Source: an uncultured Clostridia bacterium (lineage in GTDB: Bacteria; Bacillota; Clostridia; Christensenellales; UBA1242). Taken from it: a DNA stretch of 64,000 nt. Position numbers and translations under genes: made by a program. The notes beneath the pieces are model-generated. The model was given only the letters and a program-made list of their open reading frames with translations, was not told the origin of the DNA and searched no databases. How positions within the stretch are numbered: the stretch's first letter is position 1; every line of letters begins with the position of its first letter. The DNA is taken from contig CALWKE010000001.1 of NCBI GenBank assembly GCA_944381185.1, forward strand, positions 520,939-584,938, in the 5' to 3' direction. This document shows positions 36,878 to 45,589 of this stretch, piece after piece.

Positions 36878-38149
36878 TTACTTTTCTCTTTTAATAATCA
36901 CACCTTTTGTTGGGTTATAACGATTTTCTCGAATTTTTTTTGTTTTTATTAAATTTCCTTTATTATCATAAAAATTTAAATATCCGCTTGAATAAAAACC
37001 ATCTTTTGCATAACTTAATCTTTTTTCTTCTCCAACCAAAAGGTCATAGTCTCCATACTTTTTATAATTGGTTTCAATAACCTCGGGTTCGGCAGGAATT
37101 ATTTTTGTTTTTTCACTAATTCTTGTTATTTTATACTTATTTTTTAATCCAAAAATTTTAAATTTGCAGATATTGTTTTCGCTTGACGATGTTATTATAA
37201 TTTGTCCGCCCGTGTTGTTTTGAATAACAAGGTCGCTTGACCCAACATTAACCATGGCATCAAAACTTGGCTCAACATATGAAACCGGCAAACTGTGACT
37301 GTGAACTTCTAAAACATCAAGACCCGCAAGAAGGCAGGCATTATAAAGCGTTGTGCTCACTTGGCAAACCCCACCGCCAAACCCTTCAGTGAATGTTCCA
37401 TTTGTTATAATTTTAGCTTTTTTGTAGCCTGCACTTTCATCACGAACACCCGTAACTGCATTAAAACTCAAAACTTCACCCTCGTCTAAAATTATTCCGT
37501 CAAATTTTGACATGGCAACCTTTATATTATTTTTTCGCTCGGGGGAACTTGTTACAAAACTTGTTGAAAATGAACTTTTTTCTTTAAATTTTTCACTTAA
37601 TTTTTCATTTGTTCTATAACTTTTTTTATTTAGATTGATTTTAATTTCTTTTTCACCATTTTTTATTGAATTAATAATATCTAAAAACAACAAATTTTCA
37701 TCAATAAAATAACCCTCTTTTCCTTCTTGAAATTCAAGAGCACATTTATTTTTACAAACTAGCAACTTTCCAAATTTTTCATCTATATTTGTAGATTTTT
37801 TTAATTTTTCAATAAAAATTTGCAATTCTGGAATTAAATAACAAATTGTCTCTTTGTTTGTTAAACCAAAACTTTCAAGTTTTTTTATTGAATAAAAAAC
37901 ATTTTTTTGAGCCTTTTGTTGTTCGACTGTCTTTATTATATTTTCATTGGTTTTTTGTGCGTCGAATTTAAAAATTCTGCCGTCATCAAAAAAACTAATT
38001 GAAACTTCTTGAAGATAATTTTCTTTATTATTTTGATATTTTGTTGCATACGAAAAATTTATATTTTCACCATAAAAACAATTAAAAATAATCAACTGAA
38101 AACATAAAAAAAATAAGAGTATAAAAAACAGTTTAGTGTGTGCTTTCAT
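36878..38149 (-). CDS. VanW family protein
   Basis: A 423-residue protein with a hydrophobic N-terminal anchor (residues about 6-25) and an external domain. The VanW core is clear: SFNAVTGVRDESAGYKKAKII followed by GGGVCQVSTTLYNACLLAGL and HSHSLPVSYVEPSFDA. The C-terminal 70 residues look like a G5-type domain. VanW occurs near glycopeptide-resistance genes and widely in clostridia; its activity is unknown but the GGGVCQ motif suggests a wall-linked function. No Shine-Dalgarno is seen; a CATAAT ends 6 bases before the ATG. Confidence 0.85.
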   Translation of the reverse strand: MKAHTKLFFILLFFLCFQLIIFNCFYGENINFSYATKYQNNKENYLQEVSISFFDDGRIFKFDAQKTNENIIKTVEQQKAQKNVFYSIKKLESFGLTNKETICYLIPELQIFIEKLKKSTNIDEKFGKLLVCKNKCALEFQEGKEGYFIDENLLFLDIINSIKNGEKEIKINLNKKSYRTNEKLSEKFKEKSSFSTSFVTSSPERKNNIKVAMSKFDGIILDEGEVLSFNAVTGVRDESAGYKKAKIITNGTFTEGFGGGVCQVSTTLYNACLLAGLDVLEVHSHSLPVSYVEPSFDAMVNVGSSDLVIQNNTGGQIIITSSSENNICKFKIFGLKNKYKITRISEKTKIIPAEPEVIETNYKKYGDYDLLVGEEKRLSYAKDGFYSSGYLNFYDNKGNLIKTKKIRENRYNPTKGVIIKREK

Positions 38150-38280
38150 ACTCTTATTATGTGAAAATTTTGTCTATTTATTAATTTTTTTAATGATTAT
38201 TTGGTTTTTTTGATGATTTTTGCAGAATTTTGCAATTAAATATATGGTTATAACAAAACTTAAAACAGAAACATAAATCA

Positions 38281-39675
38281 TTAATCGAGATAATAATCAC
38301 GGTTTGAATTTATTACTTTGTGCATAACTAATAACAAATCTTCTTTGTTATTCTTTTTCGGGTCAAGTGCAACTCTTTCTAAAATATTTTCAATAAGTGT
38401 GTCAATATTTTCAAGTTTGATGTTTGGCATATTTTTAATTATGTCATCACCACGAATGTTGAGGTCACGCCTATCAAAAGGTGCGTGCTCTTTAAGCATT
38501 TCATTATATGTTTTTCGAAGAATGTCTCCCGACCTAACCTTTTTTATAACAGGCTTACTTTCATTTTTAACAACCGCTTTAATTTCAATTATATTTTCAA
38601 TTATGTCATAATTTTTAAGTATAAACTTTTTCACAGCATTTTTTGTTGCCATACAATGATTATTATAATCATAGCCAAGAATGGTTCGAGTTACTCGGCT
38701 GATGACATCTTTTGAATAACCAAGCCCATAAGGTCCAAGATTTGTGTCTACAATAACAGGAACAAATTCTTTTGAGCCAAAAAAGTTGTGTTCCTTTTCC
38801 ATGGTTTTAACCTTTGCAGCATCATGAAGAAGAACGGCAAGCCTGATTTTTGGAGAAGCATTTTTTAATGAATTTAAAATATGGTCATAAATTCGCTCAC
38901 CCTTTTTGTCGGTCAAATTAGAGTGCATAATGTGGTCAACTGCTGGCAAAATATACTTCCAAACATCAAGTTCACCAAGAAGTATCATCGCTCTAAAATG
39001 AGCATCTTTTGTGTAGAGAAGATTAGGGTAAACCTGGTCAGAGGTTAAAAGCCTTTCAAATTCATTTCGAAGCCTTGTTTTTGAAATAAATTGAATTTTA
39101 TAAGAATTTTGTTTTGCATAATAAAATTCTTCTTCGGGAATATCAAACCCAAGTGAACAAGCAAATCTGATAAATCTTAAAATACGCTCGGGGTCATCAT
39201 TAAACACTATTTTAGGAACTTTAACGGTTGTTATCTGTTTTTCACGAAGGTCGGCAATGCCACCAACAGGGTCAATATATTCTGACTTTTCAATATCATA
39301 ATAGATTGCATTTATTTTAAAATCACGCCTTCTTGCATCTTCCTCTAAACTATTAATAAATTCAACACTATCAGGAATATGCGATTCATCTTCATAAATT
39401 TCTCTTCTAAAGGTTGCATATTCATATCGGCGTTTACCCAAAATTTCCATAACACCAAGTTTTTCATTTATTGGTGAAACATTAAAGTCACTGCCATCAA
39501 GCATTTTAACAAGTTCTTTAGGTTTAACATTTGAGCAGATATCAATATCATCACGAAGCAAACTTGAAAGACCCAAATAACTATCACGCACAAACCCGCC
39601 AACAATATAAAGCGACTTTCCATGTTCGGCAAAAATTTTAGATAAAACCTTAAGTTCAGCAGGAATTTTTAACAT
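38281..39675 (-). CDS. cca: CCA tRNA nucleotidyltransferase with HD domain
   Basis: A 464-residue class II nucleotidyltransferase that adds or repairs the 3' CCA of tRNAs. The head domain has IVGGFVRDSYLG and DDIDICS with the metal-binding Asp pair. RRDFKINAIYYD and DPERILRFIRFA follow. A C-terminal HD phosphohydrolase-like domain has LLHDAAK. The length matches HD-containing bacterial enzymes. AGGAGA precedes the ATG. Discrimination from poly(A) polymerase is by lineage expectation rather than sequence proof. Confidence 0.88.
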   Translation of the reverse strand: MLKIPAELKVLSKIFAEHGKSLYIVGGFVRDSYLGLSSLLRDDIDICSNVKPKELVKMLDGSDFNVSPINEKLGVMEILGKRRYEYATFRREIYEDESHIPDSVEFINSLEEDARRRDFKINAIYYDIEKSEYIDPVGGIADLREKQITTVKVPKIVFNDDPERILRFIRFACSLGFDIPEEEFYYAKQNSYKIQFISKTRLRNEFERLLTSDQVYPNLLYTKDAHFRAMILLGELDVWKYILPAVDHIMHSNLTDKKGERIYDHILNSLKNASPKIRLAVLLHDAAKVKTMEKEHNFFGSKEFVPVIVDTNLGPYGLGYSKDVISRVTRTILGYDYNNHCMATKNAVKKFILKNYDIIENIIEIKAVVKNESKPVIKKVRSGDILRKTYNEMLKEHAPFDRRDLNIRGDDIIKNMPNIKLENIDTLIENILERVALDPKKNNKEDLLLVMHKVINSNRDYYLD

Positions 39676-39820
39676 AATCTTCTCCTAACAATTTCTATAT
39701 TAAAATGATAACATATTTGTTTTTTTTACTCAATTATTTTTAATAATAACTTTCAATTTTTTTATAGAAATTATTGCAAGTTTTTTGAATAAAAATAAAG
39801 ATTATTCACAATCTAAAAAT

Positions 39821-40489
39821 ATGAAAAAAATATTTTTATTTGTTTTAAGTTTATTTTTAATTTTTTCTGTTTCTGCTTGCTCTAATGTAAGCGAAAAAAA
39901 ACAAGATAGTGAAAGTGAAGTTTTATCACTTCTTTCATCAACTGAAAATATTGATAATCTTCATGATGAAACAATAAAGGCACTTTCAGTTATATATAGA
40001 ACACAGATTGAAAGAAATTGCTCTCTTTTAAAAACAAAGAATAAAACCACCAACCCAGAACGAATAAAAAATCTAGCAAATCAAACAAAAGGAGAGTGTT
40101 TGATTTTAAAAGATATTTCACCTAAAAACTTATTCGTTTTTAATGGCGAAAAAACTTGGAATATAGAGATTAAAAAATCAAAACTTCTTGAATTTTTAAA
40201 TAAAAAAAATATCAGCCTTGCAAATTTAACAAATATCAGTTCTGATTATGACGAAGAAAAAAATCTTAAATCAATAACTCTTGGCGGAAAAACTTTATCT
40301 TTTGACGACCTTAAAAATGAATTTGGATTAATTTCAAGCAAAATAACAAAGATAACTCCCACCCTTTCAAGCATAATTGTTGAAGGCGAAGTTCAAAAAA
40401 CTATTGGTTTTTTTGATATAACCGAAGCCGAAGATTTGGCTAAAAGTGGAAAAGATTATAAACAGTTATTAAATCATTTCTATAATTAA
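39821..40489 (+). CDS. Hypothetical lipoprotein
   Basis: A 222-residue protein beginning with a lipoprotein signal peptide: KK, a hydrophobic stretch and VSAC lipobox with Cys at about residue 20. The mature part is charged and has no recognised domain. The ATG at 39821 places the signal peptide correctly; an upstream TTG at 39785 would add 12 hydrophilic residues. No Shine-Dalgarno is seen at either. The last 20 bases before the stop are duplicated 45 bases downstream. Confidence 0.65.
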   Translation: MKKIFLFVLSLFLIFSVSACSNVSEKKQDSESEVLSLLSSTENIDNLHDETIKALSVIYRTQIERNCSLLKTKNKTTNPERIKNLANQTKGECLILKDISPKNLFVFNGEKTWNIEIKKSKLLEFLNKKNISLANLTNISSDYDEEKNLKSITLGGKTLSFDDLKNEFGLISSKITKITPTLSSIIVEGEVQKTIGFFDITEAEDLAKSGKDYKQLLNHFYN

Positions 40490-40728
40490 AAAAATAAAAA
40501 AATTTTTTAGTTATTAAATCATTTCTATTGTTTTTTGGAGCTAAATTTTCAATGTTAAAAAGTGTGAATTATTAAACATTTTACTCAAAAGTTTTCAAGA
40601 TTTTATTAACACACAATCTCTTGATTTTTTGAGGGTTTACAGAGTTTTTAACAAACTAACAATCCCTATTATTATTATTAATCCTAAAAATAAAAAATAT
40701 ATAATATTAAAAAGAAAATAAAAAAAAG

Positions 40729-40757
40729 AAAAGAGAAATTAAAAATGCTCTTTTTTT
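40729..40757 (+). terminator. Weak intrinsic terminator between the lipoprotein gene and leuS
   Basis: AAAAGAG (40729-40735) pairs with CTCTTTT (40748-40754) around a 12-nt loop and is followed by T residues. Confidence 0.5.
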
Positions 40758-40892
40758 GTTTTTATTATTTTATTCAAACTTAAAAAATTTTATTACTTTT
40801 TGTTGGCACATAATCTTGAAAAACAAAAAATTATGTGTTATTCTTTTTGTGTAGTCTATATTTGTTTTATAAAAAATATTAGGGCAATATTG

Positions 40893-40921
40893 TTGAAAAA
40901 AAAATCAAATAATGTTAAAAT
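40893..40921 (+). promoter_or_regulatory. Probable sigma-A promoter of leuS
   Basis: TTGAAA (40893-40898), a 17-nt spacer and TAAAAT (40916-40921) lie 27 bases upstream of the leuS start. Confidence 0.55.
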
Positions 40922-40948
40922 TTATTCATTACGATTTAGGGGCAATTT

Positions 40949-43372
40949 ATGATAAGAAAATATGAACCACTTAAAATAGAAAAAAAATGGCAAAGCATTT
41001 GGGAAAAGGAAGAAACTTACAAAGTTCCAAATCATGCTGACGGTAAAGAAAATGAATATATTTTAATTGAATTTCCATATCCAAGTGGAATTGGTCTTCA
41101 TCTTGGCCATTGTCGAAGTTACACCGCCATTGACGCCTATGCAAGAAAGGAACGCCTTTGCAGAAAAAATGTACTCTTTCCTTTTGGCACCGATGCTTTT
41201 GGGCTTGAGGCAGAGCGAACGGCTATTCGTGAACATAAACTTCCACAAGAAATTGTTGCAAGAAACATAAAAACCTTTCAATCACAGGTTAAAGAATTGG
41301 GGCTTTCTTTTGATTGGTCACGAACAATAAATTCTTGTGATGAAGATTATTATAAGTGGACACAGTGGCAGTTTATTCAATTTTTCAAAAAAGGGCTTGC
41401 AGAAAAGCAAGAAACCACTGTTAACTGGTGCCCAAATTGTGGTGTTTTATCTAACGAAGAAGTTGAAGACGGCAAGTGTTGTCAGTGCCATGCCGAAACC
41501 ACTCAAAAGGCAAAACAGCAATGGGTTTTAAAGATGACCGAGTATGGTGATCGTTTGGCTGACGACCTTTCAAAAACAGAATATCTTGACCACATAAAAA
41601 CAAGTCAACTTAATTGGATTGGCAAAAGTGAAGGTGTTGAAGTTGATTTTGAAATAAAACAAGGTGGAAAGTTTTCAATTTTCACAACTTGTATTGAAAC
41701 AATTTTTGGTATAACTTTTATGGTTCTTGCACCTGAAAGCAAAATTGTTGATAGCCTTCGTGATAAAATTAAAAATTGGAAGGAAGTTGAAGAATATAGA
41801 AAGCAAACAGCAAAAAAATCAGAGTTCGACCGCACTGAAATGAATAAGGAAAAATCAGGTTTAAAACTTGAGGGAATTTCTGCAATCAATCCTGCAAATG
41901 GCAAAGAAGTTGATGTTTATATTGGTGACTTTGTGCTTGCAAATTATGGAACGGGTGCTGTTATGGCTGTTCCTACTCACGATCAAAGAGACTTTGAGTT
42001 TGCCGAAAAATTTGGCATACCAAAAATTCAAGTTATTGATGGGGCAGATGTAAGTGAAAAAGCCTTTGAAAAACAAGATTATTTGGGCAAGGGTTGCAAA
42101 CTTATTAATTCGGGTGAGTTTTCAGGTTTAACAGTTGAAGATGCAAAAGTTAAAATTACTGAAAAATTAATAGAAAAAGGTGTTGCACGCAAAAAACATA
42201 ATTTCAAAATGCGTGATTGGATTTTTTCAAGGCAAAGGTATTGGGGCGAGCCTATTCCAATAATTTACTGTGAAAAATGTGGCTGGGTTCCCGTTCCTGA
42301 AAATGAACTTCCAATAACCCTTCCAAAGGTAGATAGTTACGAGCCAACCAAAGACGGCGAATCACCACTTTCAGCAATACCTGAATTTGTTAATACCGTC
42401 TGCCCAAAATGCGGTGCATCAGCAAAGCGTGAAACAGACACAATGCCGGGTTGGGCAGGTTCTTCATGGTATTTTTTAAGATATTGTGACCCACATAATG
42501 ATAAAGAGTTTGCAAGTATGGACGCATTAAAAGCATGGCTTCCAGTTGCACTTTATAATGGTGGAAATGAACACACAACAAGGCATCTTCTCTATGCAAG
42601 GTTTTGGGTTAAAGTGCTCTATGACCTTGGGCTTGTTCCTGTTGATGAGCCTTTCAAAAAACGAATTTCACAGGGGCTTATTCTTGGCACAGACGGCAAA
42701 AAAATGAGTAAGAGTGCTGGTAATGGTGTTGACCCAAGAATTATGATTGATAGATATGGTGCCGATTCACTTCGTGTTTGGATGTCGTTTATTGGCGAAT
42801 ATTCCGAGTCAGCAAGTTGGAGTGAAGAGGGGCTTAAAGCTTGCAACAAACTTCTCTCTAGAATTTGGAATATGCAAGAAATGGTAACTGAAAAAAGTGA
42901 AGAGAGTGAACTTGCCTTTGCGGTTCATTCGGCAATAAAAAAAGTTACAAGTGATATTGATAACACAAAATTTAACACAGCAATTTCTGCAATCATGATT
43001 TTGGTTAATGAAATCTACAGGCTTGGCAAGGTGGGAAGAGAAGATTACAAAAATTTAATTTTGTTAATCAGCCCATTTGCTCCACATATTGCAAATGAAC
43101 TTTTTGAAGTGATGAAGTTTGGCACAAAAATTGAAGATGCAACTTGGCCAGTTTTTGATGAGAGCAAACTTGTTAAAAATGAAATTGAACTTCCTGTTCA
43201 AATCAACGGAAAAGTTCGTGGAGTTATAACAGTTTCAGTTGATGCCGGCGAAGACGAAGTTTTGGCAGCCGCAAAAGAAAACAAAGAGATTTCAAAATAT
43301 TTAACAGGAAATATTATAAAAGTTATCTTTGTTCCAAAGAAGATTTTAAATATCATTGTTAAAATTGTTTAA
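40949..43372 (+). CDS. leuS: Leucyl-tRNA synthetase
   Basis: An 807-residue class Ia aminoacyl-tRNA synthetase that charges tRNA-Leu. HIGH appears as HLGH (51-54) after PYPSGIGL, and KMSKS at 585-589. The CP1 editing domain is present. Two pairs of Cys motifs (CPNCG/CCQCH and CEKCG/CPKCG) give a zinc-binding look. The anticodon-binding domain ends at IVKIV. The length is normal. AGGGGC lies upstream of the ATG. It has its own promoter and terminator. Confidence 0.97.
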   Translation: MIRKYEPLKIEKKWQSIWEKEETYKVPNHADGKENEYILIEFPYPSGIGLHLGHCRSYTAIDAYARKERLCRKNVLFPFGTDAFGLEAERTAIREHKLPQEIVARNIKTFQSQVKELGLSFDWSRTINSCDEDYYKWTQWQFIQFFKKGLAEKQETTVNWCPNCGVLSNEEVEDGKCCQCHAETTQKAKQQWVLKMTEYGDRLADDLSKTEYLDHIKTSQLNWIGKSEGVEVDFEIKQGGKFSIFTTCIETIFGITFMVLAPESKIVDSLRDKIKNWKEVEEYRKQTAKKSEFDRTEMNKEKSGLKLEGISAINPANGKEVDVYIGDFVLANYGTGAVMAVPTHDQRDFEFAEKFGIPKIQVIDGADVSEKAFEKQDYLGKGCKLINSGEFSGLTVEDAKVKITEKLIEKGVARKKHNFKMRDWIFSRQRYWGEPIPIIYCEKCGWVPVPENELPITLPKVDSYEPTKDGESPLSAIPEFVNTVCPKCGASAKRETDTMPGWAGSSWYFLRYCDPHNDKEFASMDALKAWLPVALYNGGNEHTTRHLLYARFWVKVLYDLGLVPVDEPFKKRISQGLILGTDGKKMSKSAGNGVDPRIMIDRYGADSLRVWMSFIGEYSESASWSEEGLKACNKLLSRIWNMQEMVTEKSEESELAFAVHSAIKKVTSDIDNTKFNTAISAIMILVNEIYRLGKVGREDYKNLILLISPFAPHIANELFEVMKFGTKIEDATWPVFDESKLVKNEIELPVQINGKVRGVITVSVDAGEDEVLAAAKENKEISKYLTGNIIKVIFVPKKILNIIVKIV

Positions 43373-43408
43373 TAAGATAATAATATAATAATATAATATA
43401 TAAAAAAT

Positions 43409-43437
43409 GAGTGGTTTTTTACCCACTCTTTTTTTGT
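43409..43437 (+). terminator. Terminator of leuS
   Basis: GAGTGG pairs with CCACTC (43423-43428) around a T-rich loop and is followed by a T-run. Confidence 0.75.
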
Positions 43438-43449
43438 GTTAAAAAAATG

Positions 43450-43885
43450 AGAAGGCGGGTCAGCACCCGCTGGGCAGGTCTGCACATGCGGGCGATTTGT
43501 CTGTCGGCTTTTCTATCACTTTTCCCGTGTCGTCCTCTAGCGTAGTCGAAGGCTCCCATTTCTTTCGTGTCATTCCGAGCGAAGTCGAGGAATCCCATAA
43601 GTAGGAATGAGCAATACTACAATGCAAATACTTACAATATAATAAGGAGTGCCTACGCACTATATGATGAGACCCATTCGACTCCGTTATACTCCGCTCA
43701 GGGCGACACGCTTTTTAAGTGTCTTTCTGAGTGGAGCGTTAGCGAAATCGAGGAATCCTATAAATAGAAATGTGAATTATATTCGAAGCGTGCGTAGCAC
43801 TAATTGTCAGCGGGGACAGCCCCGCCCTGCAGTCGCTGGACTGCTGTCATTCCAGTGGCGGTGCTGCCACCACGGGCAGTTTTTA
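43450..43885. repeat. GC-rich intergenic mosaic repeat block 7
   Basis: Between leuS and malQ. Modules in forward orientation: perfect hairpins at 43455-43470 (stem GCGGGT), 43810-43825 (GCGGGG) and 43829-43844 (GCAGTC); a decayed GCGGTG hairpin near 43859; CATTCCGAGCGAAGTCGAGG with AATCCCATAAGTAGGAATG; GTGCCTACGCAC. The remaining 43886-44133 is very AT-rich and carries the malQ promoter. Confidence 0.85.
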
Positions 43886-44076
43886 TAATTAATTATCACT
43901 CATTTTTAATAATTTTTTTGAATAAAGTTTAATAAATAATAAATTTATTAATAACATTTTCTCAATATTTTTTATTAATTTTTGTTTATTTTAACCAAAT
44001 TTTTATTTGCAAAACAAAAAAATAAAATAATTATCAAAAAAAATCAAAGAAAATTATAAAAAAATAGTTAAAATGT

Positions 44077-44105
44077 TTTACTTAAAAAATAAATTAAGTT
44101 AAAAT
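44077..44105 (+). promoter_or_regulatory. Probable promoter of the glycogen operon
   Basis: TTTACT (44077-44082), a 17-nt spacer and TAAAAT (44100-44105) lie about 28 bases before the malQ ATG. The same spacing and -10 are used by leuS. Confidence 0.5.
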
Positions 44106-44133
44106 AAAATAGATAAAATATTAAAAGGTGTTT

Positions 44134-45579
44134 ATGGAAAGAGGTTGTGGTGTTTTGCTTCCAATATCTTCACTTCCAAACAAATATGGTTTTGGTTGTT
44201 TTTCTCATGAAGCCTTTGAATTTGTTGATTTTCTTGCGTCTATTAACATGAAGTATTGGCAAATTCTTCCACTGGGCATTGTTGATGATGTTGGCTCGCC
44301 ATATAGCACCATTTCAGCCTTTGCGGGTGAACCGCTCTATATTGATATTGAAAAGATTTTAAGTGATGACGAAATTGATTTTTTTAAATTAAATTCAAAC
44401 CTTTCATTTTCAGAGTATAGATCACGAAAAAATGATGCTCTTCGCTATGTGTTTGACAAACTTTATTACTCAACAAATATCGACCACTTTATTGAAGAGA
44501 ATGAAGATTGGGTTTATGACTATGCCGTGTATATGGTTTTAAAAGACGAACTTAAAGTTCCATACCTTGAATTTCCAAAGGAATATAAAAATATAGATTC
44601 AGTTGAAACTATTAATTTTATCAAAACGCACTCGGAAGAAATATTATATTATATATTCTTGCAATATTTATTTTTCACACAGTGGAATGAATTAAAGGTT
44701 TATGCCAATGTTAAGGGCATAAAAATTATTGGAGATATTCCAATCTACTGCTCTATGGATAGTGCAGATATGTATGCCAGCAACAAGTGCTTTCTGCTTA
44801 ACAGAGAAACAGGAATGCCCGTTTATGTTTCAGGAGTTCCGGGTGACTATTTTAACCCAGACGGTCAAATTTGGAATACCCCAATCTATGATTATGATTA
44901 CATGAGAAGTAATCATTATGAGTGGTGGGTAAAACGGCTTAAACATCTTTCAAAACTCTATGACTATGTTAGAATAGATCACTTTCGTGGGTTTGAATCA
45001 TACTTTGCCGTGCCTTATGGTGAAGATACCGTCATTCATGGAAGGTGGTTTAAAGGTCCGGGAATAGAAATTTTTGATGAGTTTAAGCGAAACAAAATCA
45101 ATAATCTTATTCTTGAAGATCTTGGCGACATTTCAGACGAGGTTCGAGAACTGCGAAGGCAGACGGGGCTTGCAGGTATGAAGGTTATGCAATTTGCCTT
45201 TGATGGCGACACAAAAAATTTGCATCTTCCACATCTCTATCAAGCAAATTCAGTTGCCTATCTTGGCACTCATGACAACAACACATTCATGGGATACCTT
45301 AAAAATAAAGATATAAAGGCACGAATTTGTAACTATCTTCATTTGCCACAAGATGTTTCTAATGAAATTGTAACAAAAATGGCGATTGAAAATTTGATAT
45401 CAACAAATGCAAATGTGTGCGTGCTCACAATGCAAGACATTCTTTGTGAAGGCAGTGAGTGCCGAATAAACACCCCCGGCACAAACAAAGGTAATTGGGC
45501 ATACCGGTTGAACCCAAACTATAAAAACAATAAATATTATGCTTATTTAAAAGAGTTAATAAAAAATAAAAACAGGTAA
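44134..45579 (+). CDS. malQ: 4-alpha-glucanotransferase (amylomaltase)
   Basis: A 481-residue GH77 disproportionating enzyme that moves maltosyl and longer glucan units between chains in the cytoplasm. Family marks: a GVLLPISSLPNKYGFG start, WQILPLG, IIGDIPIYCSMDSADMY, VRIDHFRGFESY with the nucleophile Asp, LILEDLGDISDEV with the acid/base Glu, and YLGTHDNNT. AAAGGTG precedes the ATG at 44134; the GTG two codons earlier overlaps that SD and is less likely. It heads the five-gene glycogen operon. Confidence 0.93.
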   Translation: MERGCGVLLPISSLPNKYGFGCFSHEAFEFVDFLASINMKYWQILPLGIVDDVGSPYSTISAFAGEPLYIDIEKILSDDEIDFFKLNSNLSFSEYRSRKNDALRYVFDKLYYSTNIDHFIEENEDWVYDYAVYMVLKDELKVPYLEFPKEYKNIDSVETINFIKTHSEEILYYIFLQYLFFTQWNELKVYANVKGIKIIGDIPIYCSMDSADMYASNKCFLLNRETGMPVYVSGVPGDYFNPDGQIWNTPIYDYDYMRSNHYEWWVKRLKHLSKLYDYVRIDHFRGFESYFAVPYGEDTVIHGRWFKGPGIEIFDEFKRNKINNLILEDLGDISDEVRELRRQTGLAGMKVMQFAFDGDTKNLHLPHLYQANSVAYLGTHDNNTFMGYLKNKDIKARICNYLHLPQDVSNEIVTKMAIENLISTNANVCVLTMQDILCEGSECRINTPGTNKGNWAYRLNPNYKNNKYYAYLKELIKNKNR

Positions 45580-45589
45580 GGAAAGGTTT

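Larger units (their letters stand above)
40490..40948. other. AT-rich gap upstream of leuS
   Basis: This 459-base gap holds a 20-base copy of the lipoprotein gene end (40509-40528), a weak terminator (40729-40757), a hairpin with 8-bp arms (40807-40814 with 40830-40837) and the leuS promoter. No T-box core was found, although leuS is often T-box regulated in clostridia. Confidence 0.5.

Noticed and set aside
40490..40948. T-box leader for leuS
   Set aside because: No antiterminator core, specifier loop or GC-rich terminator stem could be found in this AT-rich gap.
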